Positions 1 to 10,015 of a stretch of 64,000 bases of DNA are shown here, one piece after another. This DNA is from JAFAGX01 sp963759875 (GTDB lineage Bacteria > Acidobacteriota > Terriglobia > Terriglobales > Acidobacteriaceae): contig CAVXBB010000017.1 of the NCBI GenBank assembly GCA_963759875.1, positions 124,001 through 188,000 of the forward strand. The letters run 5' to 3'. The position numbers were made by a program, and so were the translations under genes. Under the pieces are notes generated by a model, which was given only the letters and a program-made list of their open reading frames with translations, did not search any database and had not been told where the DNA came from. How positions within the stretch are numbered: position 1 is the stretch's first letter; every line of letters starts with the position of its first letter.

Positions 1-225
1 ATTGAGCATCGTTTTCAGACGTGTGGCGAAGGCGACATTCTTTAGCGCGCCGACATCAACGAGACGAAGCTGAAATCCGGCATTGGGAACCAGTCGCTTC
101 TCGATACCGCGGCTGGTACCGATAAATAAGATTTCGGCCGCGTATTGCTTTTGCAGTTGCTGAGCGATCGCAAGGGCGGGGATGACATGTCCGCCGGTAC
201 CGCCCCCCGCCAAGATCGCCCGCAT
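1..225 (-). CDS. murG: MurG, UDP-GlcNAc transferase of lipid II synthesis (partial, left edge)
   Basis: Encodes the first 75 residues of the glycosyltransferase that adds GlcNAc to lipid I on the inner face of the cytoplasmic membrane. The start codon is at 223-225, and the glycine-rich N-terminal loop GGGTGGH (residues 8-13) followed by VIPALAIA is the MurG signature. The rest of the gene lies beyond the left edge. It follows ftsW with a gap of about 130 bp on the same strand, the usual dcw order. The reading frame is clean in the visible part. Confidence 0.95.
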   Translation of the reverse strand, partial: MRAILAGGGTGGHVIPALAIAQQLQKQYAAEILFIGTSRGIEKRLVPNAGFQLRLVDVGALKNVAFATRLKTMLN

Positions 226-295
226 GAGGTGACTATAAACCGGAACAGGGAGATGGTCCGTCGGCCAGGTTAACGTTTGAGGGACGGATTGCCTG

Positions 296-310
296 TCGAG
301 CTTTGCTCGA
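296..310. repeat. Small perfect hairpin between ftsW and murG
   Basis: TCGAGC and GCTCGA form a 6-bp stem with a 3-nt loop in the ftsW-murG gap. There is no T-run, so it is not a convincing intrinsic terminator. It could be a weak mRNA processing or stability element. Confidence 0.3.
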
Positions 311-354
311 TCCGGACGGGCGAGGGCGCCTGTCCCCACACGAGCATTGCATGG

Positions 355-1446
355 CTATTCGGCTTGCTTGGAAATATTCAGCAGCACGCCTACCGAGGCT
401 AGAGCGAAGAACAACGAGGAGCCTCCGTATGACACAAAAGGCAGCGGAATACCCTTGGTTGGCATCAGCCCAAGTACTACGCTGATGTTGATGAACGCCT
501 GCACGACGATCATGCTGGTGATGCCGACGGCAAGAAATCGGCCGAACATGTCTTGGGTTCGCAAAGCGGTGCGGACGCCGCGCCAGAGAAAAACCGCAAA
601 AAGGGCAACAATCACCAGCGAGCCGACCAGACCCAACTCTTCGGCAGTCACGGCAAAGATGAAATCGGTGTGCGGCTCCGGGAGATAAAAGAGCTTCTGC
701 TTTCCTTCCATCAGGCCAACGCCGGTAATGCCTCCAGTGCTCACCGCGATCAGCGATTGAATAATGTGAAAGCCCCGGCCTTGCGGGTCTGAATAAGGAT
801 CAAGAAAAGCCAGAATCCGCGCCCGCCGGTAAGCGACGTGGAAGATCAGGAAATATAAGGGAAGGAGCGAACCGACAAAGGCGTAGGCGAGATAACGCAT
901 GTCCAACCCGGCGACGAAAAGCATGCAAGCTGTAATTGCGGCGCAGGCGATGGCGGTACCCAAGTCGGGTTGAAAAACAATGAGGGCGATGAAAACCAGG
1001 GTTGGGAGTACGGCGGGCAAAACCGTGTTCCGCCACTGGTCCATCGATTTGGTGCGCGTCTCCAGGAAAAAGGCCAGAAAAAGAATGATGGCTGGCTTCG
1101 CCATCTCCGACGGCTGAAAGGAGAGCGGCCCCCAATGGATCCAGCGATGGGTGTGATGGGCGCGATCGAGAAAGAAAACCGAAATCAGCAGGAGAGTGGT
1201 CAGGCCGAGGAGCGAGAAGACCACGGCGGGATGCTTATAGCGCCGATAATCCAGCCGCATGGCAATAAACATGAGCAAAAGACCGCCGGTTGCCCAGCCC
1301 AATTGCCTGAATAAAAAGAAGTAGCCGGACCCATAGCGCTCTTTCGCCATGACCGCGGAGGCGCTGAAAACCATCACCAAACCGATAAAGATGAGGAACA
1401 GCGTGACCGTGAAGAGCCATCGATCGACACTGACGCGTTTGGCCAT
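355..1446 (-). CDS. ftsW: FtsW, SEDS-family peptidoglycan glycosyltransferase
   Basis: A 363-residue polytopic membrane protein with about ten hydrophobic segments. The SEDS-family signatures are visible: a YLPEPHTDFIFAV stretch around residues 250-265 followed by AEELGLVG, and a C-terminal PFVSYGGSS. In the family, FtsW polymerises lipid II at the septum together with its class B PBP partner, here FtsI at 7278-9473. It sits between murD and murG. The ATG start at 1446 gives the expected short cytoplasmic N-terminus. RodA is the alternative, but the dcw context favours FtsW. Confidence 0.95.
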   Translation of the reverse strand: MAKRVSVDRWLFTVTLFLIFIGLVMVFSASAVMAKERYGSGYFFLFRQLGWATGGLLLMFIAMRLDYRRYKHPAVVFSLLGLTTLLLISVFFLDRAHHTHRWIHWGPLSFQPSEMAKPAIILFLAFFLETRTKSMDQWRNTVLPAVLPTLVFIALIVFQPDLGTAIACAAITACMLFVAGLDMRYLAYAFVGSLLPLYFLIFHVAYRRARILAFLDPYSDPQGRGFHIIQSLIAVSTGGITGVGLMEGKQKLFYLPEPHTDFIFAVTAEELGLVGSLVIVALFAVFLWRGVRTALRTQDMFGRFLAVGITSMIVVQAFINISVVLGLMPTKGIPLPFVSYGGSSLFFALASVGVLLNISKQAE

Positions 1447-1459
1447 GGAAACTTTTTAT

Positions 1460-1614
1460 TTCACCACGGAGGCGCAGAGACACGGATAAGAACTTCTATA
1501 GATTTGGTAATGACGATGACTACTTTGGTTCCCGAGTCCTAGATCAAGGCGGAGGCACAGACACACAGAGTAATTTGCAACAAGTTCTCGCTGCCGCTCT
1601 GTCTCCGTCGTGAA
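1460..1614. repeat. Dispersed CACCACGGAGGC-type repeat copies, ftsW-murD gap
   Basis: Three imperfect copies of a short repeat lie in this non-coding gap: 1460-1485 (TTCACCACGGAGGCGCAGAG), 1551-1570 (GGAGGCACAGACACACAGAG) and an inverted copy at 1597-1614 (CTCTGTCTCCGTCGTGAA). Related copies occur at 2995-3024, 3095-3113 and 7247-7271, always between dcw genes. I recall similar sequences scattered through other environmental genomes, but the function is unknown. Confidence 0.6.
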
Positions 1615-2994
1615 TTAAGAGGCTTCCACTTTAGTGTCGGCCAGACTGTGTACGACTTCCTTGAAGACCTTGCCGCGGTGCTCGTAATTACGGAACTGAT
1701 CGAAGCTGGCGCAGGCGGGAGCGAGCAGAACGATGTCGCCGGGTTGGGCCACATCTGAGGCGCGGCGAATGGCGTTTTCCAAGGTCTCGGCATGAAGAAT
1801 TTCCGCAGCGCCTTTGATCTGCGATTCGATTTTGGCGGCAGCGGCGCCAATGGTGTAAACGCGTTTTACCCGCTGCCGCAAAAGATCATTCAAGACTGTG
1901 TAATCGCTGCCCTTGTCTTTGCCGCCAAGAATCAAATGGATGTTGGCCGGGAAAGACTCCAGGGCCTTTATGGTGGCATCAACATTCGTTGCTTTGGAAT
2001 CGTTGTAGTACTCGACTCCGTTAATTGAGGCAACGTGCTCCAGACGGTGCTCGACGGCGCGGAATTCCCGCACGGCTTTGCTGATCCGACGAGGCTCAAC
2101 ATCGCTGAGAAGTCCAACGCAGACGGCGGCGAGGACATTTTCCACGTTGTGAGCGCCTTTCAGGGGAATCTCTGAAACCTGCATAATCTCGCGTTGCCCG
2201 GTTTGGTCGCGAAAAAGAATGCGTCCATCCCGTACGTAAGCTCCCTGCGCGACTTCTTTTTTGCGGCTGAACCAGAAGACCTGGGCTCGTGTGCGCGACG
2301 CCATCCCGACGCAGGTTGGGTCATCAGCGTTCAAAACCGCAAAGTCTTTGGGCTGCTGATTCTCGAAAATTCTTGCCTTGGCGTCCGTGTAAGCGGTAAA
2401 TGTGCGATGGCGGTCAAGATGGTCCGGGGTGACGTTGAGCACGACGGCGATATGAGGGCAAAAGGTTTCGATGGTTTCGAGCTGGAAACTTGAAACTTCC
2501 AGCACAGCGATGGTGTCTGCGGTGGCGTCTTCAACAAGGGAGATGGCAGGAGTGCCGATGTTCCCACCGACAAGCGTGGGAAATCCGCCGTTTTTGACAA
2601 CTTCGCCGGCCAAAGTTGTTGTCGTGGTTTTTCCATTTGAGCCGGTGATGGCGATAATGCTGCCGGGAAAAAACTGAGCCGCGAGTTCGACTTCGCCAAT
2701 AATTTTTTCGCCGAGCGCTCGCGCCTGCATCAGAGGAGGAGCGTCCAGCGGAACACCGGGACTGACAACAATCAGATCCTGATTCTGAAAGGTTCGATCA
2801 CCGTGTCCGCCGGTTTCGACCACGATGCCTTCATCGAGCAGGCGCGGGATTTCGTCTTTCAGTTGATCTGGCGTTTTGCTATCGGAGACAATAACCCGCG
2901 CGCCTTTTTGCTTGAGGAATAAAGCCGAGGCCACACCGGACTTGCCAAGGCCGACGACGAGAACGCGTTTGTTGAGCAGATCCATCGAACTCAT
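1615..2994 (-). CDS. murD: MurD, UDP-MurNAc-L-alanine:D-glutamate ligase
   Basis: A cytoplasmic Mur ligase that adds D-glutamate to UDP-MurNAc-L-Ala using ATP. The N-terminal Rossmann-like LVVGLGKSGVAS and the ATP-binding GSNGKTTTT are clear, and the length of about 459 residues fits the family. I placed the start at 2994 (MSSMDLLNK) because the upstream in-frame residues come from the dispersed repeat. An ATG at 2985 (MDLLNK) is an alternative. It lies between mraY and ftsW, separated from each by repeat-bearing gaps of about 125-170 bp. Confidence 0.93.
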   Translation of the reverse strand: MSSMDLLNKRVLVVGLGKSGVASALFLKQKGARVIVSDSKTPDQLKDEIPRLLDEGIVVETGGHGDRTFQNQDLIVVSPGVPLDAPPLMQARALGEKIIGEVELAAQFFPGSIIAITGSNGKTTTTTLAGEVVKNGGFPTLVGGNIGTPAISLVEDATADTIAVLEVSSFQLETIETFCPHIAVVLNVTPDHLDRHRTFTAYTDAKARIFENQQPKDFAVLNADDPTCVGMASRTRAQVFWFSRKKEVAQGAYVRDGRILFRDQTGQREIMQVSEIPLKGAHNVENVLAAVCVGLLSDVEPRRISKAVREFRAVEHRLEHVASINGVEYYNDSKATNVDATIKALESFPANIHLILGGKDKGSDYTVLNDLLRQRVKRVYTIGAAAAKIESQIKGAAEILHAETLENAIRRASDVAQPGDIVLLAPACASFDQFRNYEHRGKVFKEVVHSLADTKVEAS

Positions 2995-3113
2995 TTCACC
3001 ACGGAGACAAAGAGTCACAGAGAAAGTCAAGCTTGGATCTATGGCCAAGGACGCGCAGTCCGATTAAACCCATAAAACAGTACAGCTGATCATCTCGCCG
3101 AGTCTCCGTGCTA
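2995..3113. repeat. Dispersed CACCACGGAGAC-type repeat, opposed copies, murD-mraY gap
   Basis: A copy at 2995-3024 (TTCACCACGGAGACAAAGAG) reaches the murD start, and a shorter inverted relative at 3095-3113 (GAGTCTCCGTG core) ends just before the mraY stop. The paired opposite orientation repeats the arrangement in the ftsW-murD gap. Confidence 0.5.
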
Positions 3114-3119
3114 GATTAT

Positions 3120-4253
3120 CTATCTCAGTTTCAGTGTCGTCAGCGCGAATAATGCGAATACCAGCGATGCGATCCAGAAGCGCACAATAATTTTCGACTC
3201 CGACCACCCCAGCAGCTCAAAATGATGGTGCAAGGGCGCCATCTTAAAAATACGCTTTTTGCGGAGTTTGTAGGAGGCAACTTGCAGGATCACGGAAATG
3301 GCTTCGATCACGAACACTCCGCCGATGAAGGGCAGCAATAATTCCTGCTTAATTATGACGGCGACAGTGCCAATCGCGCCGCCCAACGCCAGTGATCCAA
3401 CATCGCCCATGAAAAGCTCCGCGGGATGGGCGTTGTACCACAAAAAGCCAATTGCCGAACCCACCATGGCGCCGCAGAAGATGGTCAATTCGCCAACCTG
3501 AGGCATGCGTTGCAGTTCGAGGTAAGACGCGAAAGTAGCGTGGCCGCTGACGTAGGTCAAAACCGCCAAAGCGCCGGCAGCAATGACCGTGCAACCGATC
3601 GCGAGGCCATCCAAACCGTCGGTGAGATTGACTGCGTTACTCGAACCCACGATCACTAAAACCACAAAAAGCACGAACGGGAAATAGGCCAGAGGCCAGA
3701 GATGAGGGTTATGTTCCCATGCCCCAATGGCCAGATCGGGCCGGAATTGCTTGATAAAAGGAACGAGCAATCTGGTGGAATAGAGCCCGCGGGCTTGCAT
3801 CGCGATCAGCGCGATAGCGATAAGTATGCTGGTGACGATCTGGTATCCGAGCTTGGCTTTGCCGGTGAGTCCCAGGTTCCTGCGATGGACGACTTTTGTG
3901 TAGTCATCGGCAAAACCAATGGCTGCAAATGCTGTGGTAGACAGCACCGCAATCCAGACGAAGCGATTGCTGAGATCGGCCCAGAGCAGAGTAGGAATGA
4001 CTATGGAAATGGCGATGAGCAGGCCACCCATGGTGGGGGTGCCGGCCTTTTTCTGGTGAGCTTTTGGGCCCTCCTCGCGAATGTACTGGCTGATCTGAAA
4101 TTCGCGGAGGCGATTGATGATGGCCGGACCCACGATCAGGCCGGTGAACAAAGCCGTCAAGCTGGCAAAGGCAGTTCGGAACGTCAGATAGCGGAATATG
4201 CGGAAAGGCGGGAAGTAGTGATAGAGCTTCAGGTATAACAGCCAATAAAGCAA
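3120..4253 (-). CDS. mraY: MraY, phospho-MurNAc-pentapeptide transferase
   Basis: A 377-residue integral membrane enzyme that moves phospho-MurNAc-pentapeptide to undecaprenyl phosphate, forming lipid I. Family marks are the TPTMGG segment after the first periplasmic loop, NLTDGLDGLA in the middle, and APLHHHFELLGWSE near the C-terminus, which holds the substrate-binding histidines. About ten membrane segments are apparent. It follows murF by 12 bp, so the two are probably cotranscribed. Confidence 0.96.
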   Translation of the reverse strand: MLYWLLYLKLYHYFPPFRIFRYLTFRTAFASLTALFTGLIVGPAIINRLREFQISQYIREEGPKAHQKKAGTPTMGGLLIAISIVIPTLLWADLSNRFVWIAVLSTTAFAAIGFADDYTKVVHRRNLGLTGKAKLGYQIVTSILIAIALIAMQARGLYSTRLLVPFIKQFRPDLAIGAWEHNPHLWPLAYFPFVLFVVLVIVGSSNAVNLTDGLDGLAIGCTVIAAGALAVLTYVSGHATFASYLELQRMPQVGELTIFCGAMVGSAIGFLWYNAHPAELFMGDVGSLALGGAIGTVAVIIKQELLLPFIGGVFVIEAISVILQVASYKLRKKRIFKMAPLHHHFELLGWSESKIIVRFWIASLVFALFALTTLKLR

Positions 4254-4265
4254 TACGCCTCCCCC

Positions 4266-5664
4266 TTAGATTCCTCGCGCTTGACCTGCTGCCAAGCTGC
4301 GATGCGCTTGCCAGGTTTCCAGCGCCTTCTCCAGTTTGACACCCCGTGACGCTTTCAGCAGGACGACATCACCCTCGCGCGTTTCGCTGGCTAACCAATT
4401 TCCCGCTGCTTCGGGCGTAGCAAAAAACTCCGCCTGGACGCCCTGAGCGGTGGCGGCCTCAACCATTTGCTGTGCCAAGCCTCTGACGCCAATAAGGACG
4501 TCGATCTTCATTTCGGCGAGGTGGCGGCCCGAGCCGCGATGCAGTTGTTCAGCGGTCGGCCCCAGCTCAAGCATTTCACCCGCGACTACAATTCGGCGCT
4601 TTGCCGGCATCGTGGCTAAAGTGTCCACCATTGCATCGAAGGCTTTTGGATTGGAATTGTAGCAATCGTTGATCACGGTAATGTTGCCGAGTTGGACGAC
4701 CTGTCCGCGTTTGTCGGCAGGCGCGAGCGATGCGAGAGCCTCGACGGTTTCAGTGAGTGCCATGCCCCGTTCTAATCCGACCGCTATTGCCGCCAGCGCG
4801 TTATAGATGTTGTGAGTGCCAATCAGCGGCAGGACGGCGTTCTTGCGGCAATTGCCGACCACCACATCGAAGGTCGATCCGAGTTCACCTCGGCTTTCTA
4901 CATTCTCGGCTCGAATATCCGCCGGGTGAGTGATTCCGTAGAGAACTACTTTCCCGTGAAAATCGCGGCCGAATTGTGAGACGTACTCATCATCGGCGTT
5001 GAGGATTGCGGTGCCGCCTGCGGGAAGAGATTCGCACCAACTCATATTTCGCCCGCGCGATCCCTGCAATGGAATCGAAAAATTCCAGATGCACAGGCGC
5101 GACGTTAGTGAGCACGCCAATTTCTGGCTGTGCGATCTTTGCTAAAGCCGCGATTTCTCCTGCATGCGACATGCCCATCTCGATGACTGCAATGTCGTGC
5201 TCAGGCTCAAGCTTCAGCAGCATGAGCGGCAAGCCGAAATGGTTATTGAAATTGCCTTCTGACTTCAGCACGCGAAAACGCTGCGCAAGCACGTGCGCAA
5301 TGGCTTCTTTGGTGGTGGTTTTGCCGGTCGATCCTGTGATGCCGACCAGCGGCTTGCCCCAGAGCCGGCGAACAGCAGTCCCTAATGTTTGCAGGGCAAC
5401 CAACGTGTCGTCGACTGCGATGAGGCCGCGCATTGATGAAAAACGCGCGAGTTGGTCTTTACGAACAACCGCAGCAATGGCGCTTTTTTCAAGCGCCTGC
5501 GCCACGAAATCATGCCCGTCGAGGCGTTCGCCTTTCACGGCCAAAAAGAGCTCGCCAGGTTGGACGCTGCGTGAGTCGATGGAATATCCCAGCGCAAGCG
5601 CGTTATGGTCAAAGTCACCGCAAGCGGAGAGAAACTCAGCGATTCGGAAAAGCGGCAGTTTCAT
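4266..5664 (-). CDS. murF: MurF, D-Ala-D-Ala-adding Mur ligase, one frameshift
   Basis: Adds the D-Ala-D-Ala dipeptide to complete the pentapeptide precursor. The start ATG is at 5662-5664 (MKLPLFRIAEF), preceded by GGAAAG at Shine-Dalgarno distance. The ATP site GSTGKTTTKEA lies in the 5' part. Near 5036 the frame shifts: the upstream frame runs out after AKYELV, and the homology resumes one frame over with ESLPAGGTAILNADD. One extra base explains it. Corrected length is about 465 residues, normal for MurF. The upstream reading frame is continuous with murE, which gives an apparent fusion (see findings). Confidence 0.9.
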
Positions 5665-7182
5665 GAGACGCTTTCCGGCCTCGCGTGATTCCTGGCAGGT
5701 GAATCCTGCGGCTTGCAAGACTTGACGGGCGACATCCACATCGTCGAAGGGAATCGATCCAGCACGCGTGACCTGAACTTTTTCGTGACCTTTGCCGGCA
5801 AGCAACACGATATCGCCTGCTCTGGCCTCGCGAACTGCCAGTTCTATAGCGGCTCTGCGGTCTGGCTCTATTTTGTATTTTGTACCGGTTCTCTGCAGAC
5901 CGACCATAGCATCATTGATGATGGCAAGCGGATCTTCACTGCGGGGGTTGTCAGAAGTGAGCACCACGAAGTCGCTGCCTCGTCCCGCAGCTTCTCCCAT
6001 GAGCGGACGTTTGGCGCGATCGCGGTCGCCGCCGCAGCCGAAAACCGTAATGACGCGGCCTTTGTTGCCTGCCTGCTGCACAAAGCTGCGAGCCAGCGAA
6101 GTCAGATTGCGAAGCGCATCATCAGTGTGAGCGTAATCCACGACCACTGTGAACGGCTGACCGCAGTCGACCCGTTGAAAGCGGCCGGGCACGTGGGCCA
6201 GTTTTTCAATGCCTTCCGCGATTGACTCCGGCTTACAGTTGCGCGCGTAAGCCGCAGCCGCGGCCGCGAGAATGTTGTAGACATTCACTTTCCCGATCAG
6301 AGCAGAAAAAACGGGAATGGTCCTTTGCGGCGTGACCAGGTCGAAACGCGTACCGCGCTGGCCAACGTCGATTTTTTCGGCGTGGAAGTCTCCCGTGGAC
6401 AATCCATAAGTCATCACCTGAGATCCGTGCTTTTTGCTGACTTTCACCAGCTTCGTGCCATACTCGTCATCCGTGTTGAGCACAGCCACGCGGGGCGCAT
6501 CGGTTCCGCAGCCCTCGAACAAGACACGCTTTGACGCAAAATATTCTTCCATGGTGTGGTGATAATCGAGGTGGTCGCGGGTCAGATTGGTAAAAACCGC
6601 GACATCAAACGGGATGCCGTATACGCGTTGCTGTGCCAGTGCGTGCGATGACACTTCCATGACGGCTTCGGTTGCGCCGTCGCCCAGAGCCTGGTTCAGC
6701 ATTTGATTGATTTCGAGTGCTTCAGGGGTAGTGTGCGGCGCCGGCAGAATTTTGCCGGCCACGTGATATTCGATGGTGCCGATCAGCGCAGTCTTGCGAT
6801 CAGCTGAGGAAAGAATGGATTCCAGCAGAAAGGCGGTGGTGCTTTTGCCGTTGGTGCCCGTGATTCCGATCACGGCCAAACGCTCGGCGGGATTCTTGTA
6901 AAAGTTCGCGCTCAGACGAGCAAGCGCACGGCGGCCATGCGGCACTTGCGCCCAGGCGACTCCAGGACGGGGCTTTTCGGTAGCAGAATCGGTAACGATG
7001 GCCACTGCGCCTGCTGCAATGGCCTGGTCGATGAATTTGTTGCCATCGCTCGAATCACCGCGCATGGCGACAAAGACATCGCCCGGCTGAATCTTCCGAG
7101 AGTCATATTCAAGCCCACTGATGCCCGGATTCCCGCTCTGTGACAGGACCTCCGCCCCGTAGAGAAGCTGTTGGAAGGTCAT
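5665..7182 (-). CDS. murE: MurE, UDP-MurNAc-tripeptide synthetase (meso-DAP type)
   Basis: Adds the third stem-peptide residue. The ATP loop GTNGKSTT is at residues 109-116, and the substrate motif DNPRSEDP in the C-terminal third is the form associated with meso-diaminopimelate rather than lysine. The ATG at 7182 is preceded by a perfect TATAAT seven bases upstream, suggesting an internal leaderless promoter. The frame has no stop before murF. In the +1 frame a TGA overlaps the murF ATG (ATGA), which looks like the true ending, so the last roughly 13 residues may be mis-framed. Confidence 0.92.
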
Positions 7183-7189
7183 TGCAATG

Positions 7190-7195
7190 ATTATA
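7190..7195 (-). promoter_or_regulatory. Perfect -10 element just upstream of murE
   Basis: TATAAT read on the minus strand, with seven bases between it and the murE ATG. No Shine-Dalgarno fits in that space, so a transcript from here would be leaderless. A TTGACC lies upstream at 7217-7222, but its 21-bp spacing is too long for a good -35. Confidence 0.45.
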
Positions 7196-7246
7196 TGGCC
7201 CTCTGTGTTCCTCAGCGGTCAAGCGCTTTGAATTCGAAGTGCGGCA

Positions 7247-7271
7247 AACCACGGAGGACACGGGAACACAG
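7247..7271. repeat. Dispersed ACCACGGAGGACAC-type repeat, murE-ftsI gap
   Basis: AACCACGGAGGACACGGGAA is a further relative of the repeats at 1460 and 2995, again in a gap between dcw genes and close to a gene end. Confidence 0.45.
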
Positions 7272-7277
7272 CGGGCG

Positions 7278-9473
7278 TCACCGCCCAAACCTGACAGTCA
7301 CCCTCGAGCCGCTGGTAACACGCGCCCCGGCGGAAGGGGATTGTTCCTGGGCGACGCCGCTGCCCACCGCGTCCAGATCGAGCCCGCTCTGTTCCGCCAG
7401 TTCGATGGCTGCGCGCACACTCTTACCCGCAAATGAAGGGACAACGAATTCCACCCTGCTCGACGTCCAGCACGACCGTGCCGCTGGATGGAGACAGCCC
7501 AGGCAGCGATGTGATTGTTGCCGCCGCATCATTTTGGCTCCTGCGCAGGAGTCGGTCTCCCGTTGACCAGTGCTGCCGGGGTCACGCACAACTTCCCTAC
7601 GCGTGGGCAGGACAGGACACTATGGCGGGCTGGCGACTGAGGTCTGCGGCGCAACATCACACTCAGCGATCACCCAGATGGTCGGGAGAACCTTCCGTCA
7701 CGTCTTCTTCCTTTACCTGCCGCGAAGCCACTAGCAACTGGCGGTTCGGCGGCAATTCGACATCGTGCGGGCACGTGCAGATACTCCAGAACTTGCTGCG
7801 TAATTCGTTGGAACACCGGCGCAGAGACCCAGCCGCCTTCGCTGCATCACCGTTGAGCGATCGGCGAGTCCAAAATCACGACCACAGTGATCGCAGGATT
7901 ATTGACCGGAGCAAATCCGGCAAACGACGCCACATACTTCGTATGGGAATATGCGTGGGTGACGGGATCAAATTTCTGTGCGGTGCCGGTTTTTCCCGCC
8001 GAGCTGTAGCCTTCGAGGCGGCTTTCTTCCCGGTGCCATGCAGCACGACGCCTTGCATCATCTGCCGCATTCGGCAGCAGTCAAAGGGGAAATCACCCGG
8101 CGCTGCTCGATGGGATGAAAGGCTACCATCTGGGCAGCGTTCTGCGGCTCGAGTGTCACCGGCGACAATTCGTGGCGCCAACCAGACGCCATCATTGGCA
8201 ATGGTGGAAACCATAGCAGTGAGTTGAAGTGGGGTAATTCCGATTTCCTGCCCCATGGAGATCGCGCCAATCGAAACCTTCGACCAGCGATTCAGCGGCT
8301 TGGTCAAGTCCGCGAGTTTCGCCCGGCAGCTCGATTCCGGTCTGCTGCCCAAAACCAAAGGCGCGAATGTATTTGTAAAAACGCTCTTCGCCCAGGCGCA
8401 GCGCAATCTTGATGGCGCCCACATCGCTCGATTCGGCAAGAATGCCCGAGACGGGAAGCAGCCCGTGCGGCTTGCTGTCGCGAATTCGCATGCCGATTGA
8501 TACGATGGATCCCATCTGGCAATCGAAGACTTCGTCGGGGCGGGTCAGTTTCTCTTGTCAAGCGCTGCTGAAATCGTCACCAGCTTGAAGGTCGAGCCCG
8601 GCTCGTACACATCGCTGACCGCATGGTCTTTCAGTTTGTCCGGCGTAATCTCGCGCGTCAGGTTGGGATTGAAGGTCGGGCCGGTTGGCCAGCGCCAGAA
8701 TTTCGCCGGTATGCGGATTTTCGACAATGACCGTGCCGCTGATCGGCATGGGTCTGTTTCAACGGCCGTTGCCAGTTCGCGCTCCGCGATGTACTGGATT
8801 TGCTCGATCGATGGTCAGAACGACGTTTTCGCCGGGCTCAGGCTGCTTCTCCACGCTGCCAAACCATTTGCGCCGGGCGTCGACCGAGATCAGCATGTCG
8901 GCCGGGCTTGCCGCGCAGTTTGTCGTCGTACTGCGCGTTCGATCCCGCTCAAGCCCTCGTCATCCATGCCCACATAGCCGATGACCTGGGCGGCCAGCTC
9001 ACGCTTTGGGATAGAAACGCTTGGATTCTTTCTGAAAATAAATTCCGCGCAGATTCAGCGAGCGGATGCGGGCGGCGGTCTCGGCATCGGCCTTGCGTGC
9101 AACCCAGCAGAAAGTCTTGTGCGACCTTGCACTTGGCCAACAGTTCGCGGGGATCGGTACTTGGTGATTCGCGAAATCAGCGAAATGGTCCCGGCGAGAT
9201 CGGGAATTTCCGTCGGCACGGCGAAAGCGGAATCCACGGAGATGGACATCGCCAGCTCGCGGCCCGCGCGGTCGTAGATGATTCCTCGTCGCGCTGCAAC
9301 TTCGATGGTGCGCTGCTGCTGGTGCTGAGCCGCTGCTCAAAGCTGCCGTAGCGAAAGATCTGCAGGTAGACCAGGCGCAGGCAAATGGCACCGCACCAGA
9401 AGCATGAGAACCGCAGCCAGCAGGTAGAGACGGGTGTTGCTCGGTTGCGGGGTGAGTTGGAGCCCACGGTCAC
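7278..9473 (-). CDS. ftsI: FtsI-like class B penicillin-binding protein with C-terminal PASTA domain (many frameshifts)
   Basis: A septal transpeptidase, recognisable piecewise in all three minus-strand frames. In order: an N-terminal membrane segment (VLMLL then AICLRLVYLQIFRYG), the dimerisation region (RGIIYDRAGRELAMS), catalytic STFK (about 8585-8596), SSDVGAIKIA at 8420-8434 (the SxN position reads D), KTGTAQKFDP (about 7982-7993), and a PASTA domain ending VTVRFGR at 7278. I count roughly ten or more single-base shifts. All catalytic motifs survive, so sequencing or assembly error is likelier than a pseudogene. The start is uncertain: a GTG at 9473 was chosen, and GTG at 9467 is possible. 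Confidence 0.82.
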
Positions 9474-10015
9474 GCCCCTAGACAAACATGGCGGCCTGTT
9501 ATGCGAAGCCGCCAAAAAATTCGCATGCCGGTTCCCGCAGAGTTCAGCGGAATCGAGATCACTAACGACCCCAGGTCAGCGCTGGCCATCACCGGTGCGC
9601 CCGCATCTGACGAAGATGAATCCATGCGAATCACCTGGCCTGCTTGAGGCGGCTGCATTCCGTAATCGCGTGCCAGCCTGTCGATGCGATCCGGGGAGCG
9701 CAGAGATGCTTCTTCCAGCCGGAGCGCGCGATTCATCTTCCAGCAGCCCGTCGCGCTGCACGCTTCAGTGACTCGATCTTGTATCCGTATTCGATGGCCT
9801 TGAAGTGCTGCCAGGTATAGGTCATCACCAGCAGAAACAGGCAGCCCAGTGCGAGGCCAAATTGTCTCATCTCGCGGCTGCGCTTGGGATCTTCGACTTT
9901 TACCAGACGCGAATTATCGATCGAGTTTGGCGAAATAGATCTCCGGCGTCCCGTTCCAGCACGGCTTACGCCGGGCATAATGCACGCCTTGGATTACCGC
10001 CGCGGCTGCCGCCAT
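9470..10015 (-). CDS. ftsL: FtsL-like division protein (frameshifted)
   Basis: A small bitopic division protein in the usual slot before ftsI. The chosen ATG (10013-10015) overlaps the stop of the preceding small gene as TAATG. The pieces read MAAAAAVIQGVHYARR, then PEIYFAK, then IDNSRLVKVEDPKRSREM, one membrane segment (LALGCLFLLVMTYTWQHF), and an alpha-helical coiled-coil-like tail (RALRLEEASLRSPDRIDRLA, then GMQPPQAGQVIRMD). At least three single-base frameshifts are needed to join them. The exact 3' end is uncertain. Confidence 0.7.

Noticed and set aside
7433..8227. Long plus-strand reading frame of 264 residues
   Set aside because: It is antisense to the frameshifted ftsI gene and shows no family resemblance; the minus-strand pieces carry clear PBP motifs.
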